Assembly (NCBI GenBank): GCA_964035015.1
Contig: OZ035997.1
Coordinates: forward strand, 68,796,067-68,860,066
Length of the DNA: 64,000 nt
Direction of reading: 5' to 3'
Origin: Corallium rubrum
Taxonomy: Eukaryota; Cnidaria; Anthozoa; Scleralcyonacea; Coralliidae
In this document: positions 12,701-26,244 of the stretch, piece after piece
How positions within the stretch are numbered: the first letter of the stretch is position 1
Layout: every line of letters starts with the position of its first letter
The notes under the pieces: model-generated
Seen by the model: the letters and a program-made list of their open reading frames with translations, nothing else
What the model was told of the DNA's origin: nothing
Databases searched by the model: none
Program-made: the position numbers and the translations under genes

Positions 12701-15700
12701 ACAATACAATACAATACAATACAATACAATACAATACAATACAATACAATACAATACAATACAATACAATACAATACAATACAATACAATACAATACAAT
12801 ACAATACAATACAATACAATACAATACAATACAATACAATACAATACAATACAATACAATACAATACAATACAATACAATACAATACAATACAATACAAT
12901 ACAATACAATACAATACAATACAATACAATACAATACAATACAATACAATACAATACAATACAATACAATACAATACAATACAATACAATACAATACAAT
13001 ACAATACAATACAATACAATACAATACAATACAATACAATACAATACAATACAATACAATACAATACAATACAATACAATACAATACAATACAATACAAT
13101 ACAATACAATACAATACAATACAATACAATACAATACAATACAATACAATACAATACAATACAATACAATACAATACAATACAATACAATACAATACAAT
13201 ACAATACAATACAATACAATACAATACAATACAATACAATACAATACAATACAATACAATACAATACAATACAATACAATACAATACAATACAATACAAT
13301 ACAATACAATACAATACAATACAATACAATACAATACAATACAATACAATACAATACAATACAATACAATACAATACAATACAATACAATACAATACAAT
13401 ACAATACAATACAATACAATACAATACAATACAATACAATACAATACAATACAATACAATACAATACAATACAATACAATACAATACAATACAATACAAT
13501 ACAATACAATACAATACAATACAATACAATACAATACAATACAATACAATACAATACAATACAATACAATACAATACAATACAATACAATACAATACAAT
13601 ACAATACAATACAATACAATACAATACAATACAATACAATACAATACAATACAATACAATACAATACAATACAATACAATACAATACAATACAATACAAT
13701 ACAATACAATACAATACAATACAATACAATACAATACAATACAATACAATACAATACAATACAATACAATACAATACAATACAATACAATACAATACAAT
13801 ACAATACAATACAATACAATACAATACAATACAATACAATACAATACAATACAATACAATACAATACAATACAATACAATACAATACAATACAATACAAT
13901 ACAATACAATACAATACAATACAATACAATACAATACAATACAATACAATACAATACAATACAATACAATACAATACAATACAATACAATACAATACAAT
14001 ACAATACAATACAATACAATACAATACAATACAATACAATACAATACAATACAATACAATACAATACAATACAATACAATACAATACAATACAATACAAT
14101 ACAATACAATACAATACAATACAATACAATACAATACAATACAATACAATACAATACAATACAATACAATACAATACAATACAATACAATACAATACAAT
14201 ACAATACAATACAATACAATACAATACAATACAATACAATACAATACAATACAATACAATACAATACAATACAATACAATACAATACAATACAATACAAT
14301 ACAATACAATACAATACAATACAATACAATACAATACAATACAATACAATACAATACAATACAATACAATACAATACAATACAATACAATACAATACAAT
14401 ACAATACAATACAATACAATACAATACAATACAATACAATACAATACAATACAATACAATACAATACAATACAATACAATACAATACAATACAATACAAT
14501 ACAATACAATACAATACAATACAATACAATACAATACAATACAATACAATACAATACAATACAATACAATACAATACAATACAATACAATACAATACAAT
14601 ACAATACAATACAATACAATACAATACAATACAATACAATACAATACAATACAATACAATACAATACAATACAATACAATACAATACAATACAATACAAT
14701 ACAATACAATACAATACAATACAATACAATACAATACAATACAATACAATACAATACAATACAATACAATACAATACAATACAATACAATACAATACAAT
14801 ACAATACAATACAATACAATACAATACAATACAATACAATACAATACAATACAATACAATACAATACAATACAATACAATACAATACAATACAATACAAT
14901 ACAATACAATACAATACAATACAATACAATACAATACAATACAATACAATACAATACAATACAATACAATACAATACAATACAATACAATACAATACAAT
15001 ACAATACAATACAATACAATACAATACAATACAATACAATACAATACAATACAATACAATACAATACAATACAATACAATACAATACAATACAATACAAT
15101 ACAATACAATACAATACAATACAATACAATACAATACAATACAATACAATACAATACAATACAATACAATACAATACAATACAATACAATACAATACAAT
15201 ACAATACAATACAATACAATACAATACAATACAATACAATACAATACAATACAATACAATACAATACAATACAATACAATACAATACAATACAATACAAT
15301 ACAATACAATACAATACAATACAATACAATACAATACAATACAATACAATACAATACAATACAATACAATACAATACAATACAATACAATACAATACAAT
15401 ACAATACAATACAATACAATACAATACAATACAATACAATACAATACAATACAATACAATACAATACAATACAATACAATACAATACAATACAATACAAT
15501 ACAATACAATACAATACAATACAATACAATACAATACAATACAATACAATACAATACAATACAATACAATACAATACAATACAATACAATACAATACAAT
15601 ACAATACAATACAATACAATACAATACAATACAATACAATACAATACAATACAATACAATACAATACAATACAATACAATACAATACAATACAATACAAT

Positions 15701-16064
15701 ACAATACAATACAATACAATACAATACAATACAATACAATACAATACAATACAATACAATACAATACAATACAATACAATACAATACAATACAATACAAT
15801 ACAATACAATACAATACAATACAATACAATACAATACAATACAATACAATACAATACAATACAATACAATACAATACAATACAATACAATACAATACAAT
15901 ACAATACAATACAATACAATACAATACAATACAATACAATACAATACAATACAATACAACACAATACAACACAATACAACACAATACAACACAATACAAC
16001 ACAACACAATACAACACAATACAACACAATACAATACAATACAATACAATACAATACAATACAA
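9711..16064. repeat. 6.35-kb (TACAA)n pentanucleotide array
   Basis: About 1,270 copies of TACAA, almost perfectly homogeneous. Exceptions are a 15-C run at 11548-11562, short TATAA variant clusters at about 11155-11195 and 12225-12238, one CGATG variant at about 12162, and a CAACA-rich variant edge at 15957-16025. The minus strand is open in all three frames for over 2,100 codons (YCIVL), because TTGTA contains no stop in any phase; it is not a gene. Confidence 0.99.
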
Positions 16065-17184
16065 TATTATAAATATCATCTTAAATAATGCATCACCTAT
16101 AAAAATTATTATTACTTCTATAGGTGTGGGATTAGCTACACTTAAAAATAAACAAATTGTTTCTTTCTACTTACTTGTCTTGTTTAGTTGGTAGAATATC
16201 TTTCTGTCTTTGTGTTCGGTGTTCTATCGTTAAGCTCTGGCCCAAAGAAAGAATTGAAAAAAGCCTTTGATATATAAACTTTTATTTATAAAACAAAGAA
16301 TTGCAAAGAGTAACCACAAACTGTTTTAACTTACAAAATACATTTATAAAATACAAAAACTAGTGACGATTTAACTTGTTTTTACATGCCAAACTTAGAT
16401 ATTTTATGTATGGTCAAACACTGTCAAAATTTATATTTTTCGAAGATACAAACGCTATTTATCTCGCTGTGGAACACTGCAATTTAATCCAAGATACAGA
16501 ATACTATTACTAATAGTTCACACTCCTTCAGTTTACTAACCTCTTTTTATCAAAGTAACGCGATTTCTTCAACTTTTTGGCGTCGTTTGTCGTGATCAAT
16601 CGTTTCCAGTTTTTGTTTGTACAGTGCCGTCACTGCAGTGTTTAACAAGCTTTTTTGACGTCAAAAATCCACATATTTAGACAGATAGCACTGGATAAAC
16701 AAGAGGTTTCCTAAGGCACCACTTTGATGACAAATTATGACGTTTTTTGTAGATGTTCACTGTAAAAAGATGGATTTTTTCCTTGTGTCCATTCAGACTA
16801 AACCAACCCGCCATCTTCTTGCTTGAATTAGTGTGTTTTAGCGGGAAATTTCTTGAGATATGATTGGCCAATAAAACTATGAACAAAGCCTCCGACTTTA
16901 ATCCGACGGCTTCCGATGACGCATATCGATCGCAAAAAGTATTTATGTTTTTTGAGCATACTTTTTCATATTTAGGCAAATGCCTTTCTGTAGAAGCTTG
17001 TTGTGTATAAGCATATTATTTTAAGCATTCGTGTTGTTTCTTGTTGACCGCGGGTGCTCTAGGATACAGGCTATATAGGATATCCTGTTGGATGGATATG
17101 GTACAATTTTTGTCATTCTAAGTCTCAAACATAGGGTTATTTTTTTTTTGTGGAACAAAAAGCATGTTTTGAATAAACAAGGCA
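16065..17184. other. AT-rich spacer beginning with block X
   Basis: 16065-16265 is another copy of block X (AAATATCATCTTAAATAAT, TTTCTACTTACTTGTC, ATATCTTTCTGTCT, CTCTGGCCC). The rest has no coding signal I trust. A 100-codon minus-strand ORF at 16677-16979 has no recognisable features. Confidence 0.6.
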
Positions 17185-17345
17185 CGGTTGTTTAATTGTT
17201 ATTGATTAATTAATTAATTAATTAATTAATTAATTAATTAAATTGTTTGATCCATGATTGATTGATTGATTGACTAATTATTTATTAATTAATTGATTGA
17301 TTGTTTGAATGAATGATTGATTGATTGATTGAGTTTTACTCAATT
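17185..17345. repeat. (TTAA)n and (TTGA)n simple repeats
   Basis: A TTAATTAA run at about 17205-17240 is followed by TTGATTGA runs to 17335. Confidence 0.95.
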
Positions 17346-17359
17346 TTATTCAGTTTTAC

Positions 17360-18025
17360 GCTATATATTTGCAACGGTTGGAAAGTTGTGCAAATTTAAC
17401 TACAAATTTGCTTTTTAAATTGACATGAGCAAATTCATTAGTAAATTTTTGCAAAGTTACAAAACCGCAAAATGTAATTAGCACTTATAATGGCCAATAA
17501 AATGGCCGTGCATATATTTTAAATCTACCAGATCTATTTATAGGTTCTTAATTTTTTTCAAGAGTACCAAGTCTATTAACTCAGCCTAATCAGATTCTGA
17601 TAATTTACTAAGTTTGCCAAGCTTTGATCAAAACATCAAAAAAATTGTATTTTTATAGAAGGCACTTGCAACGTTCAGTTTTACAATAAATTTGCAATAG
17701 CGTCAATGTTGGAAATTTAATGATGAATTTGCATTAAAAATTGACTTGAGCAAAGCCATTAGCAAAATTTTGCAAACTTAAAAACAGCAAAGTTGAATAA
17801 ACTATTGGGCAAAGTCATGCAAATTTATTTTCAAATTTGCTATAAATTTACCTTCATAGGCAAATTTATTGCAAATTTGGTAACTAATTTGCAAAGGGGC
17901 AAATTCATATGCAAAATTGTTGCAAACGTATTTGAGTGCAAATTTATAACACACCATTAGCAAATTACATGCAAATTTAGTTTAACAAATTTGCAAGTTA
18001 TTTGCAAATGTGCAAATTTAGTGCA
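17360..18025. repeat. GCAAATTT/AAATTTGC motif array
   Basis: About 660 bp with dozens of GCAAATTT, TTTGCAAA and CAAATTTGC words on both strands at 10-30 bp spacing, with variable spacers. The texture resembles the subterminal arrays of the CACTA-type elements, but I see no CACTG end beside it. Confidence 0.75.
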
Positions 18026-19184
18026 ATTTCATTTTTTTGTCCTGTGGTAGTTGTGAATTATCTTGTGATTTATCTCATGGTCACCCTGCTTTTACCAGGG
18101 AGCATGGAATTGATGTGCGGGTCTTGGGGACCGGTCATTATTTGTTCAACATTTTTTATGACCCACTCTATCAGGCAGGAAAATTTTTGAAGCCTGTCCA
18201 AACAAGTGTAAAATTTTTCATGGCTGGTCCTTTAAACAATGTGAATTTTTTTTCGATCGGTGATGTATACAAAAATTAATATTCAATTCACTGAGGTGGA
18301 CAATATATAGCCTCATGGCCTGAAAAAGGTAGGAAAAAGTTGCAATCAAACTAAGACCTATGCTCATAATCCAAGGGCAATCACAAAAAACACTCTTTAA
18401 TAATACATGTATATATATATATATATATATATTTAATCAATGGTTGCAGTCATCATTTGTTTTGAAGATTCTACATATAGTGTTGTGCGGCATAGGGCCA
18501 TAGGCAGTATATAAATACGAATACAATACTATTAAAGGTTTATGTCATGTTATTTTTAGCCAAAAACTGTCTTTATACATGTATATTCAAATTCTTTTGT
18601 TGAAAACTTCAGAATTAAAATTGTATATACATTGATTCAGGAGAATGTCCAGACATCAAGACCAATTTCACACAAATTGACCTTAACTAGTCTTCATCAG
18701 TACTTCTCTGCAGTTTTCTAGTATCTCTTTTGTGTTTTTAGATAATTTAAAACCGTAATTGTGGCGTTTCATGCAATTTTAGGGCAATTTTGTTTGTGTC
18801 AGAATAGTGAGATGAAGCGTGAGCTTATACGGTCTTCAGGACAGGATCTCAGGTGCTTGCAACGTATGTAGAGTGTTACACTTAATAAATTGCTGTAATC
18901 GACAACTATCTTGATGGTTAAGAGCGAACAAAGCGAATAGATGATGAATAGTTTAATACCGACACATGTATAAATTATTCGTGCGCGCGACTGAACGGCG
19001 AATAAATTTCTCAAATAACACTGAAATGTAATTTAATGTACTAACCGTAGAAAATTCAAACACTTCTTCCCGGCGATTTTTCCATTGAGATTGAAAAACA
19101 CGTACATTTGTAAATGAAACTACCAACTTCACTCCTCTTTCAAAGAATCCGCCATTTTGAAAATATTTTGGCAACGTCCCACTT
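18026..19184. other. AT-rich noncoding stretch
   Basis: Contains an (AT)n run at 18408-18430. Short ORFs at 18037-18279 and 18799-19174 have no recognisable motif, and I see no exon-like structure. Confidence 0.55.
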
Positions 19185-19414
19185 ACCCCAAACGTATGGA
19201 GTAAATTTCACCCCCCGTAAATCCCAATAAAAATTCACCCCAGTTGAAGGGGTAAATACCGCCAGGTCCGCCATTACTCTCGACAGAGGGGTAAACATTT
19301 GGCCACATTGCCCCAAATCCAGGAGTAGTTTTTACCCTTTGAAAAGTCACCCCATCCACTTTGGAAATTTTACACCTAAAATGGGGTAATTTTTACTCCC
19401 TGAAATTTACAGTG
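19185..19414 (-). mobile_element. Right end of a CACTA-like element with GGGGTAA motif array
   Basis: The sequence ends AAATTTACAGTG at 19414; its inverse begins CACTGTAAATTT, close to the ends of the element at 1955. Just inside is a dense array of GGGGTAAA, GGAGTAAA and TTTACCCC/TTCACCCC words. The element's left end was not found. The satellite begins at the next base. Confidence 0.65.
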
Positions 19415-20397
19415 TATAGCCTATTATTAATGCCCTTTACACTTTCGCTCATCACGTTTGTTGTAAAACAGCTAAAAAGCTCTACTACATCTCAAATTGT
19501 TCCTCTTACCATAACAAAGAGTTTGATATAAGTTAGAACAAGACAGGTGCAGTAGAACAAACGTTACAAGTGAAGCCGTCAGGCAGCAAAATACGGAAAA
19601 TTAACTATAGCCTATTATTAATACCCTTTACACTTCCGCTCATCATGTTTGTCGTAAAACAGCTAAAAAGATCTAATACAGCTCAAATTGTTCCTCTTGC
19701 CATAACAAAGAGTTTGATATAAGTTAGAACAATACAGGTGCAGTAGAACAAACGTTACAAGTGAAGCCGTCAGGCAGTAAAAGACGGAAAATTAATTATA
19801 GTTAATTATAGCCAATTATTAATCCCCTTTACACTTTCACCTATAACGTTTGTTCTAAAACAGCTAAAAAACTCTACTATATCTCAATTTGTTCCTCTTA
19901 TCATAACAAAAAGTTTGATATAAGTTGGAACAATACAGATGCAGTAGTACAAATGTTACAAGTGTGAAACCGTCAGGCAGTAAAATACGGAAAATTAATT
20001 ATAGCCTATTATTAATACCCTTTACACTTTCGCTCATCACGTTTGTTGTAAAACAGCTAAAAAGCAATACTATATATCAAGTTGTTCCCTTATCATAACA
20101 AAGAGTTTGATATAAGTTGGAACAATACATATGCAGTAGTACAAACGTTATAAGTGCAACCGTCAGGCAGTAAAAGACGGGAAATTAATTATAGTTAATT
20201 ATAGCCAGTTATTAATGCCCTTTACACTTTCACCTATAACGTTTGTTCTAAAACAGCTAAAAAGCTCCACTATATCTCAATTTATTCCTCTTATCACGAA
20301 AAGTTTGATATGGGTTGGAACAATACAGATGCAGTAGTACAAACGTTATAAGTGTGAAACCGTCGGGCAGTAAAATACGGAAAATTAATTATAGCTT

Positions 20398-21492
20398 ATT
20401 TTTTTTCGGTCCGTATCCTACCAAATCCTGCTTTCTGATTGGTTAACGAGCGGTCCGTATGAGCCCGTACGGACCGCTCGAGATAATTTTTTAATGTGTT
20501 TTATAGGCCGTAAAATTGATCGATTTTCATAACTATTTCGCTTGCCACAGAAAAAAATATATTCAACAGAGAGCTACGGGGATACAAATGAGTTTTATTA
20601 TCCAAATCGCTTTGACAACTTCGTGTGAAAACAGCGAATTTTAAAAGAAAGCGAGAATGCCGTGAAAAAGCAAAATTTCAGCCAGCGACATTTATAAAGT
20701 TTTAAAGTAGTATTGCTCAACGACGTATGAAAACAGTTTAAAACAATAGGCAAAACATACATAAACTTGTGAACACAGTATTTTGAATCACTAAATGAAA
20801 CTATATAGAAGTATATATTAAAAAAACATACCACGAGAGGACAGAAAAGCTGAAACCTTTTGATACTAAACTGTCATTCTTCTGTTGTCCAACAACAAAA
20901 CCGCTACAAGTCTTTACCCTTTAGTCAAATATTTTCCACATGCCAACCTCGTATCGTGTCATGTCTTTGAAAAAAGTTTCAAATGGCTTCCTACAAGCAT
21001 TTTCGTCTTCAAACTCGAACGACCCACTCCTTTCAATTTCCATGCAGTCAGCCGAGTATTGAAAACGATTTTTCAAACGAACAGCCAAAAACGAGCAAGC
21101 GACGAAGAAGGCGAAGAATCTTTATCAACTAAACTTTAAAAGCTCTGGATCTTCAAATTTTGACTGTTTTTTTATCACAAAAGACGTTCCAAGCTTCCCT
21201 GTCAGACTGCATGTCGGCAGTTGTTTACTGTCGAACGATAAACTTTGGACTTTTGAATATCACGTGAATGTCACGTCGATTACGCAATTAATTATGTTAA
21301 TTTACTTAATTATGTAAATTATAAATCGTACGATTAATAAAAAAAATAAATATGTTATTTACCGTTTTGGTCGGTCCGTATAGAGAAATATTTCCCTCGG
21401 TCTCAAAAACGACCCTCGGCCTGCGGCCTCGGGCAGTTTTTGAGACCTCGGGAAATATTTCTCTATACGGACCTCCCAGCCGGTAAATAACA
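20398..21492. repeat. 1.1-kb insert in satellite, copy 1 of 3
   Basis: A monomer is broken after AATTATAGC by a block starting TTATTTTTTTTCGGTCCGTA and ending GCCGGTAAATAACATATA, after which the satellite resumes with CTATTATTAACGCCC. It contains a 33-bp hairpin (GAGCGGTCCGT to ACGGACCGCTC, 20449-20482) and a large palindrome at 21351-21491. Short ORFs inside recur identically in all copies but have no recognisable motif. Confidence 0.9.
21351..21491. repeat. Palindrome within the 1.1-kb insert
   Basis: ATAGAGAAATATTTCCCTCG on the left pairs with CGGGAAATATTTCTCTATAC on the right, extended by CTCAAAAAC/GTTTTTGAG and TGTTATTTACCG/CGGTAAATAACA. The loop is CCTCGGCCTGCGGCCTCGGG. It is repeated at 1,694-bp offsets in the other two copies. 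Confidence 0.93.
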
Positions 21493-22091
21493 TATATCTA
21501 TTATTAACGCCCTTTACACTTTCGCTCATCACGTTTGTTGTAAAACAGCTAAAAAGCTCTACTATATCTCACATTGTTCCTCTTACCATAACAAAGAGTT
21601 TGATATAAGTTAGAACAATACAGGTGCAGTAGAACAAACGTTACAAGTGAAGCCGTCAGGCAGTAAAAGACGGAAAATTAATTATAGTTAATTATAGCCA
21701 ATTATTAATCCCCTTTACACTTTCACCTATAACGTTTGTTCTAAAACAGCTAAAAAACTCTACTATGTCTCAATTTGTTCCTCTTATCATAACAAAAAGT
21801 TTGATATAAGTTGGAACAATACATATGCAGTAGTACAAACGTTATAAGTGCGACCGTCAGGCAGTAAAAGACGGGAAATTAATTATAGTTAATTATAGCC
21901 AGTTATTAATGCCCTTTACACTTTCACCTATAACGTTTGTTCTAAAACAGCTAAAAAGCTCCACTATATCTCAATTTATTCCTCTTATCACGAAAAGTTT
22001 GATATGGGTTGGAACAATACAGATGCAGTAGTACAAACGTTATAAGTGTGAAACCGTCGGGCAGTAAAATACGGAAAATTAATTATAGCTT

Positions 22092-23186
22092 ATTTTTTTT
22101 CGGTCCGTATCCTACCAAATCCTGCTTTCTGATTGGTTAACGAGCGGTCCGTATGAGCCCGTACGGACCGGTCGAGATAATTTTTTAATGTGTTTTATAG
22201 GCCGTAAAATTGATCGATTTTCATAACTATTTCGCTTGCCACAGAAAAAAATATATTCAACAGAGAGCTACGGGGATACAAATGAGTTTTATTATCCAAA
22301 TCGCTTTGACAACTTCGTGTGAAAACAGCGAATTTTAAAAGAAAGCGAGAATGCCGTGAAAAAGCAAAATTTCAGCCAGCGACATTTATAAAGTTTTAAA
22401 GTAGTATTGCTCAACGACGTATGAAAACAGTTTAAAACAATAGGCAAAACATACATAAACTTGTGAACACAGTATTTTGAATCACTAAATGAAACTATAT
22501 AGAAGTATATATTAAAAAAACATACCACGAGAGGACAGAAAAGCTGAAACCTTTTGATACTAAACTGTCATTCTTCTGTTGTCCAACAACAAAACCGCTA
22601 CAAGTCTTTACCCTTTAGTCAAATATTTTCCACATGCCAACCTCGTATCGTGTCATGTCTTTGAAAAAAGTTTCAAATGGCTTCCTACAAGCATTTTCGT
22701 CTTCAAACTCGAACGACCCACTCCTTTCAATTTCCATGCAGTCAGCCGAGTATTGAAAACGATTTTTCAAACGAACAGCCAAAAACGAGCAAGCGACGAA
22801 GAAGGCGAAGAATCTTTATCAACTAAACTTTAAAAGCTCTGGATCTTCAAGTTTTGACTGTTTTTTTATCACAAAAGACGTTCCAAGCTTCCCTGTCAGA
22901 CTGCATGTCGGCAGTTGTTTACTGTCGAACGATAAACTTTGGACTTTTGAATATCACGTGAATGTCACGTCGATTACGCAATTAATTATGTTAATTTACT
23001 TAATTATGTAAATTATAAATCGTACGATTAACAAAAAAAATAAATATGTTATTTACCGTTTTGGTCGGTCCGTATAGAGAAATATTTCCCTCGGTCTCAA
23101 AAACGACCCTCGGCCTGCGGCCTCGGGCAGTTTTTGAGACCTCGGGAAATATTTCTCTATACGGACCTCCCAGCCGGTAAATAACA
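22092..23186. repeat. 1.1-kb insert in satellite, copy 2 of 3
   Basis: Nearly identical to 20398-21492 at a 1,694-bp offset. I noticed only scattered single-base differences, such as ACCGGTCGAG for ACCGCTCGAG in the hairpin arm. It carries the same palindrome at about 23045-23185. Confidence 0.9.
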
Positions 23187-23785
23187 TATATCTATTATTA
23201 ACGCCCTTTACACTTTCGCTCATCACGTTTGTTGTAAAACAGCTAAAAAGCTCTACTATATCTCACATTGTTCCTCTTACCATAACAAAGAGTTTAATAT
23301 AAGTTAGAACAATACAGGTGCAGTAGAACAAACGTTACAAGTGAAGCCGTCAGGCAGTAAAAGACGGAAAATTAATTATAGTTAATTATAGCCAATTATT
23401 AATCCCCTTTACACTTTCACCTATAACGTTTGTTCTAAAACAGCTAAAAAACTCTACTATGTCTCAATTTGTTCCTCTTATCATAACAAAAAGTTTGATA
23501 TAAGTTGGAACAATACATATGCAGTAGTACAAACGTTATAAGTGCGACCGTCAGGCAGTAAAAGACGGGAAATTAATTATAGTTAATTATAGCCAGTTAT
23601 TAATGCCCTTTACACTTTCACCTATAACGTTTGTTCTAAAACAGCTAAAAAGCTCCACTATATCTCAATTTATTCCTCTTATCACGAAAAGTTTGATATG
23701 GGTTGGAACAATACAGATGCAGTAGTACAAACGTTATAAGTGTGAAACCGTCGGGCAGTAAAATACGGAAAATTAATTATAGCTT

Positions 23786-24880
23786 ATTTTTTTTCGGTCC
23801 GTATCCTACCAAATCCTGCTTTCTGATTGGTTAACGAGCGGTCCGTATGAGCCCGTACGGACCGGTCGAGATAATTTTTTAATGTGTTTTATAGGCCGTA
23901 AAATTGATCGATTTTCATAACTATTTCGCTTGCCACAGAAAAAAATATATTCAACAGAGAGCTACGGGGATACAAATGAGTTTTATTATCCAAATCGCTT
24001 TGACAACTTCGTGTGAAAACAGCGAATTTTAAAAGAAAGCGAGAATGCCGTGAAAAAGCAAAATTTCAGCCAGCGACATTTATAAAGTTTTAAAGTAGTA
24101 TTGCTCAACGACGTATGAAAACAGTTTAAAACAATAGGCAAAACATACATAAACTTGTGAACACAGTATTTTGAATCACTAAATGAAACTATATAGAAGT
24201 ATATATTAAAAAAACATACCACGAGAGGACAGAAAAGCTGAAACCTTTTGATACTAAACTGTCATTCTTCTGTTGTCCAACAACAAAACCGCTACAAGTC
24301 TTTACCCTTTAGTCAAATATTTTCCACATGCCAACCTCGTATCGTGTCATGTCTTTGAAAAAAGTTTCAAATGGCTTCCTACAAGCATTTTCGTCTTCAA
24401 ACTCGAACGACCCACTCCTTTCAATTTCCATGCAGTCAGCCGAGTATTGAAAACGATTTTTCAAACGAACAGCCAAAAACGAGCAAGCGACGAAGAAGGC
24501 GAAGAATCTTTATCAACTAAACTTTAAAAGCTCTGGATCTTCAAGTTTTGACTGTTTTTTTATCACAAAAGACGTTCCAAGCTTCCCTGTCAGACTGCAT
24601 GTCGGCAGTTGTTTACTGTCGAACGATAAACTTTGGACTTTTGAATATCACGTGAATGTCACGTCGATTACGCAATTAATTATGTTAATTTACTTAATTA
24701 TGTAAATTATAAATCGTACGATTAATAAAAAAAATAAATATGTTATTTACCGTTTTGGTCGGTCCGTATAGAGAAATATTTCCCTCGGTCTCAAAAACGA
24801 CCCTCGGCCTGCGGCCTCGGGCAGTTTTTGAGACCTCGGGAAATATTTCTCTATACGGACCTCCCAGCCGGTAAATAACA
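23786..24880. repeat. 1.1-kb insert in satellite, copy 3 of 3
   Basis: Third copy at a further 1,694-bp offset, sharing the ACCGGTCGAG variant with copy 2. The unit of amplification is this insert plus three satellite monomers. Confidence 0.9.
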
Positions 24881-26244
24881 TATATCTATTATTAACGCCC
24901 TTTACACTTTCGCTCATCACGTTTGTTGTAAAACAGCTAAAAAGCTCTACTATATCTCACATTGTTCCTCTTACCATAACAAAGAGTTTGATATAAGTTA
25001 GAACAATACAGGTGCAGTAGAACAAACGTTACAAGTGAAGCCGTCAGGCAGTAAAAGACGGAAAATTAATTATAGTTAATTATAGCCAATTATTAATCCC
25101 CTTTACACTTTCACCTATAACGTTTGTTCTAAAACAGCTAAAAAACTCTACTATGTCTCAATTTGTTCCTCTTATCATAACAAAAAGTTTGATATAAGTT
25201 GGAACAATACAGATGCAGTAGTACAAATGTTACAAGTGTGAAACCGTCAGGCAGTAAAATACGGAAAATTAATTATAGCCTATTATTAATACCCTTTACA
25301 CTTTCGCTCATCACGTTTGTTGTAAAACAGCTAAAAAGCAATACTATATATCAAGTTGTTCCCCTTATCATAACAAAGAGTTTGATATAAGTTGGAACAA
25401 TACATATGCAGTAGTACAAACGTTATAAGTGCAACCGTCAGGCAGTAAAAGACGGGAAATTAATTATAGTTAATTATAGCCAGTTATTAATGCCCTTTAC
25501 ACTTTCACCTATAACGTTTGTTCTAAAACAGCTAAAAAGCTCCACTATATCTCAATTTATTCCTCTTATCACGAAAAGTTTGATATGGGTTGGAACAATA
25601 CAGATGCAGTAGTACAAACGTTATAAGTGTGAAACCGTCGGGCAGTAAAATACGGAAAATTAATTATAGCCTATTATTAACGCGCTTTACACTTTCGCTC
25701 ATCACGTTTGTTGTAAAACAGCTAAAAAGCTCTACTACATCTCAAATTGTTCCTCTTACCATAACAAAGAGTTTGATATAAGTTAGAACAATACAGGTGC
25801 AGTAGAACAAACGTTATAAGTGAAGCCGTCAGGCAGCAAAGTACGGAAAATTAACTATAGTCTATTATTAATACCCTTTACACTTTCGCTCATCACGTTT
25901 GTTGTAAAACAGCTAAAAAGCTTCACTATATCTCAATTTATTCCTCTTATCATCACGAAAAGTTTGATATGGGTTGGAACAATACAGATGCAGTAGTACA
26001 AACGTTATAAGTGTGAAACTGTCGGGCAGTAAAATACGGAAAATTAATTATAGCCTATTATTAACGCCCTTTACACTTTCGCTCATCACGTTTGTTGTAA
26101 AACAGCTAAAAAGCTCTACTATATCTCAAATTGTTCCTCTTATTTTAACAAATAATTTGATATAAGTTGGAACAATACAGATGCAGTAGTAGTACAAACG
26201 TTATAAGTGTGAATCCGTCAGACAGTAAAATACGGAAAATTAAT

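Noticed and set aside
8040-16060. CRISPR-like array
   Set aside because: Repeats are contiguous pentamers without unique spacers, and the window is eukaryotic.
9640-16079. Minus-strand ORFs of over 2,100 codons (YCIVL repeats)
   Set aside because: The pentamer TTGTA has no stop in any phase; the frames are artefacts of the TACAA array, open in three frames at once.
16677-16979. 100-aa minus-strand ORF
   Set aside because: No recognisable motif, AT-rich context, no supporting splice or neighbour structure.
18037-18279. 80-aa ORF (HGIDVRVLGTGHYLF)
   Set aside because: Briefly looked protein-like, but it lies beside the GCAAATTT array with no continuing exon or family match.
20598-24527. 78-aa and 84-aa ORFs recurring three times at 1,694-bp spacing
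   Set aside because: They repeat because the whole 1.1-kb insert is amplified; no start context, splice structure or known motif. Identity between copies reflects recent duplication, not selection.
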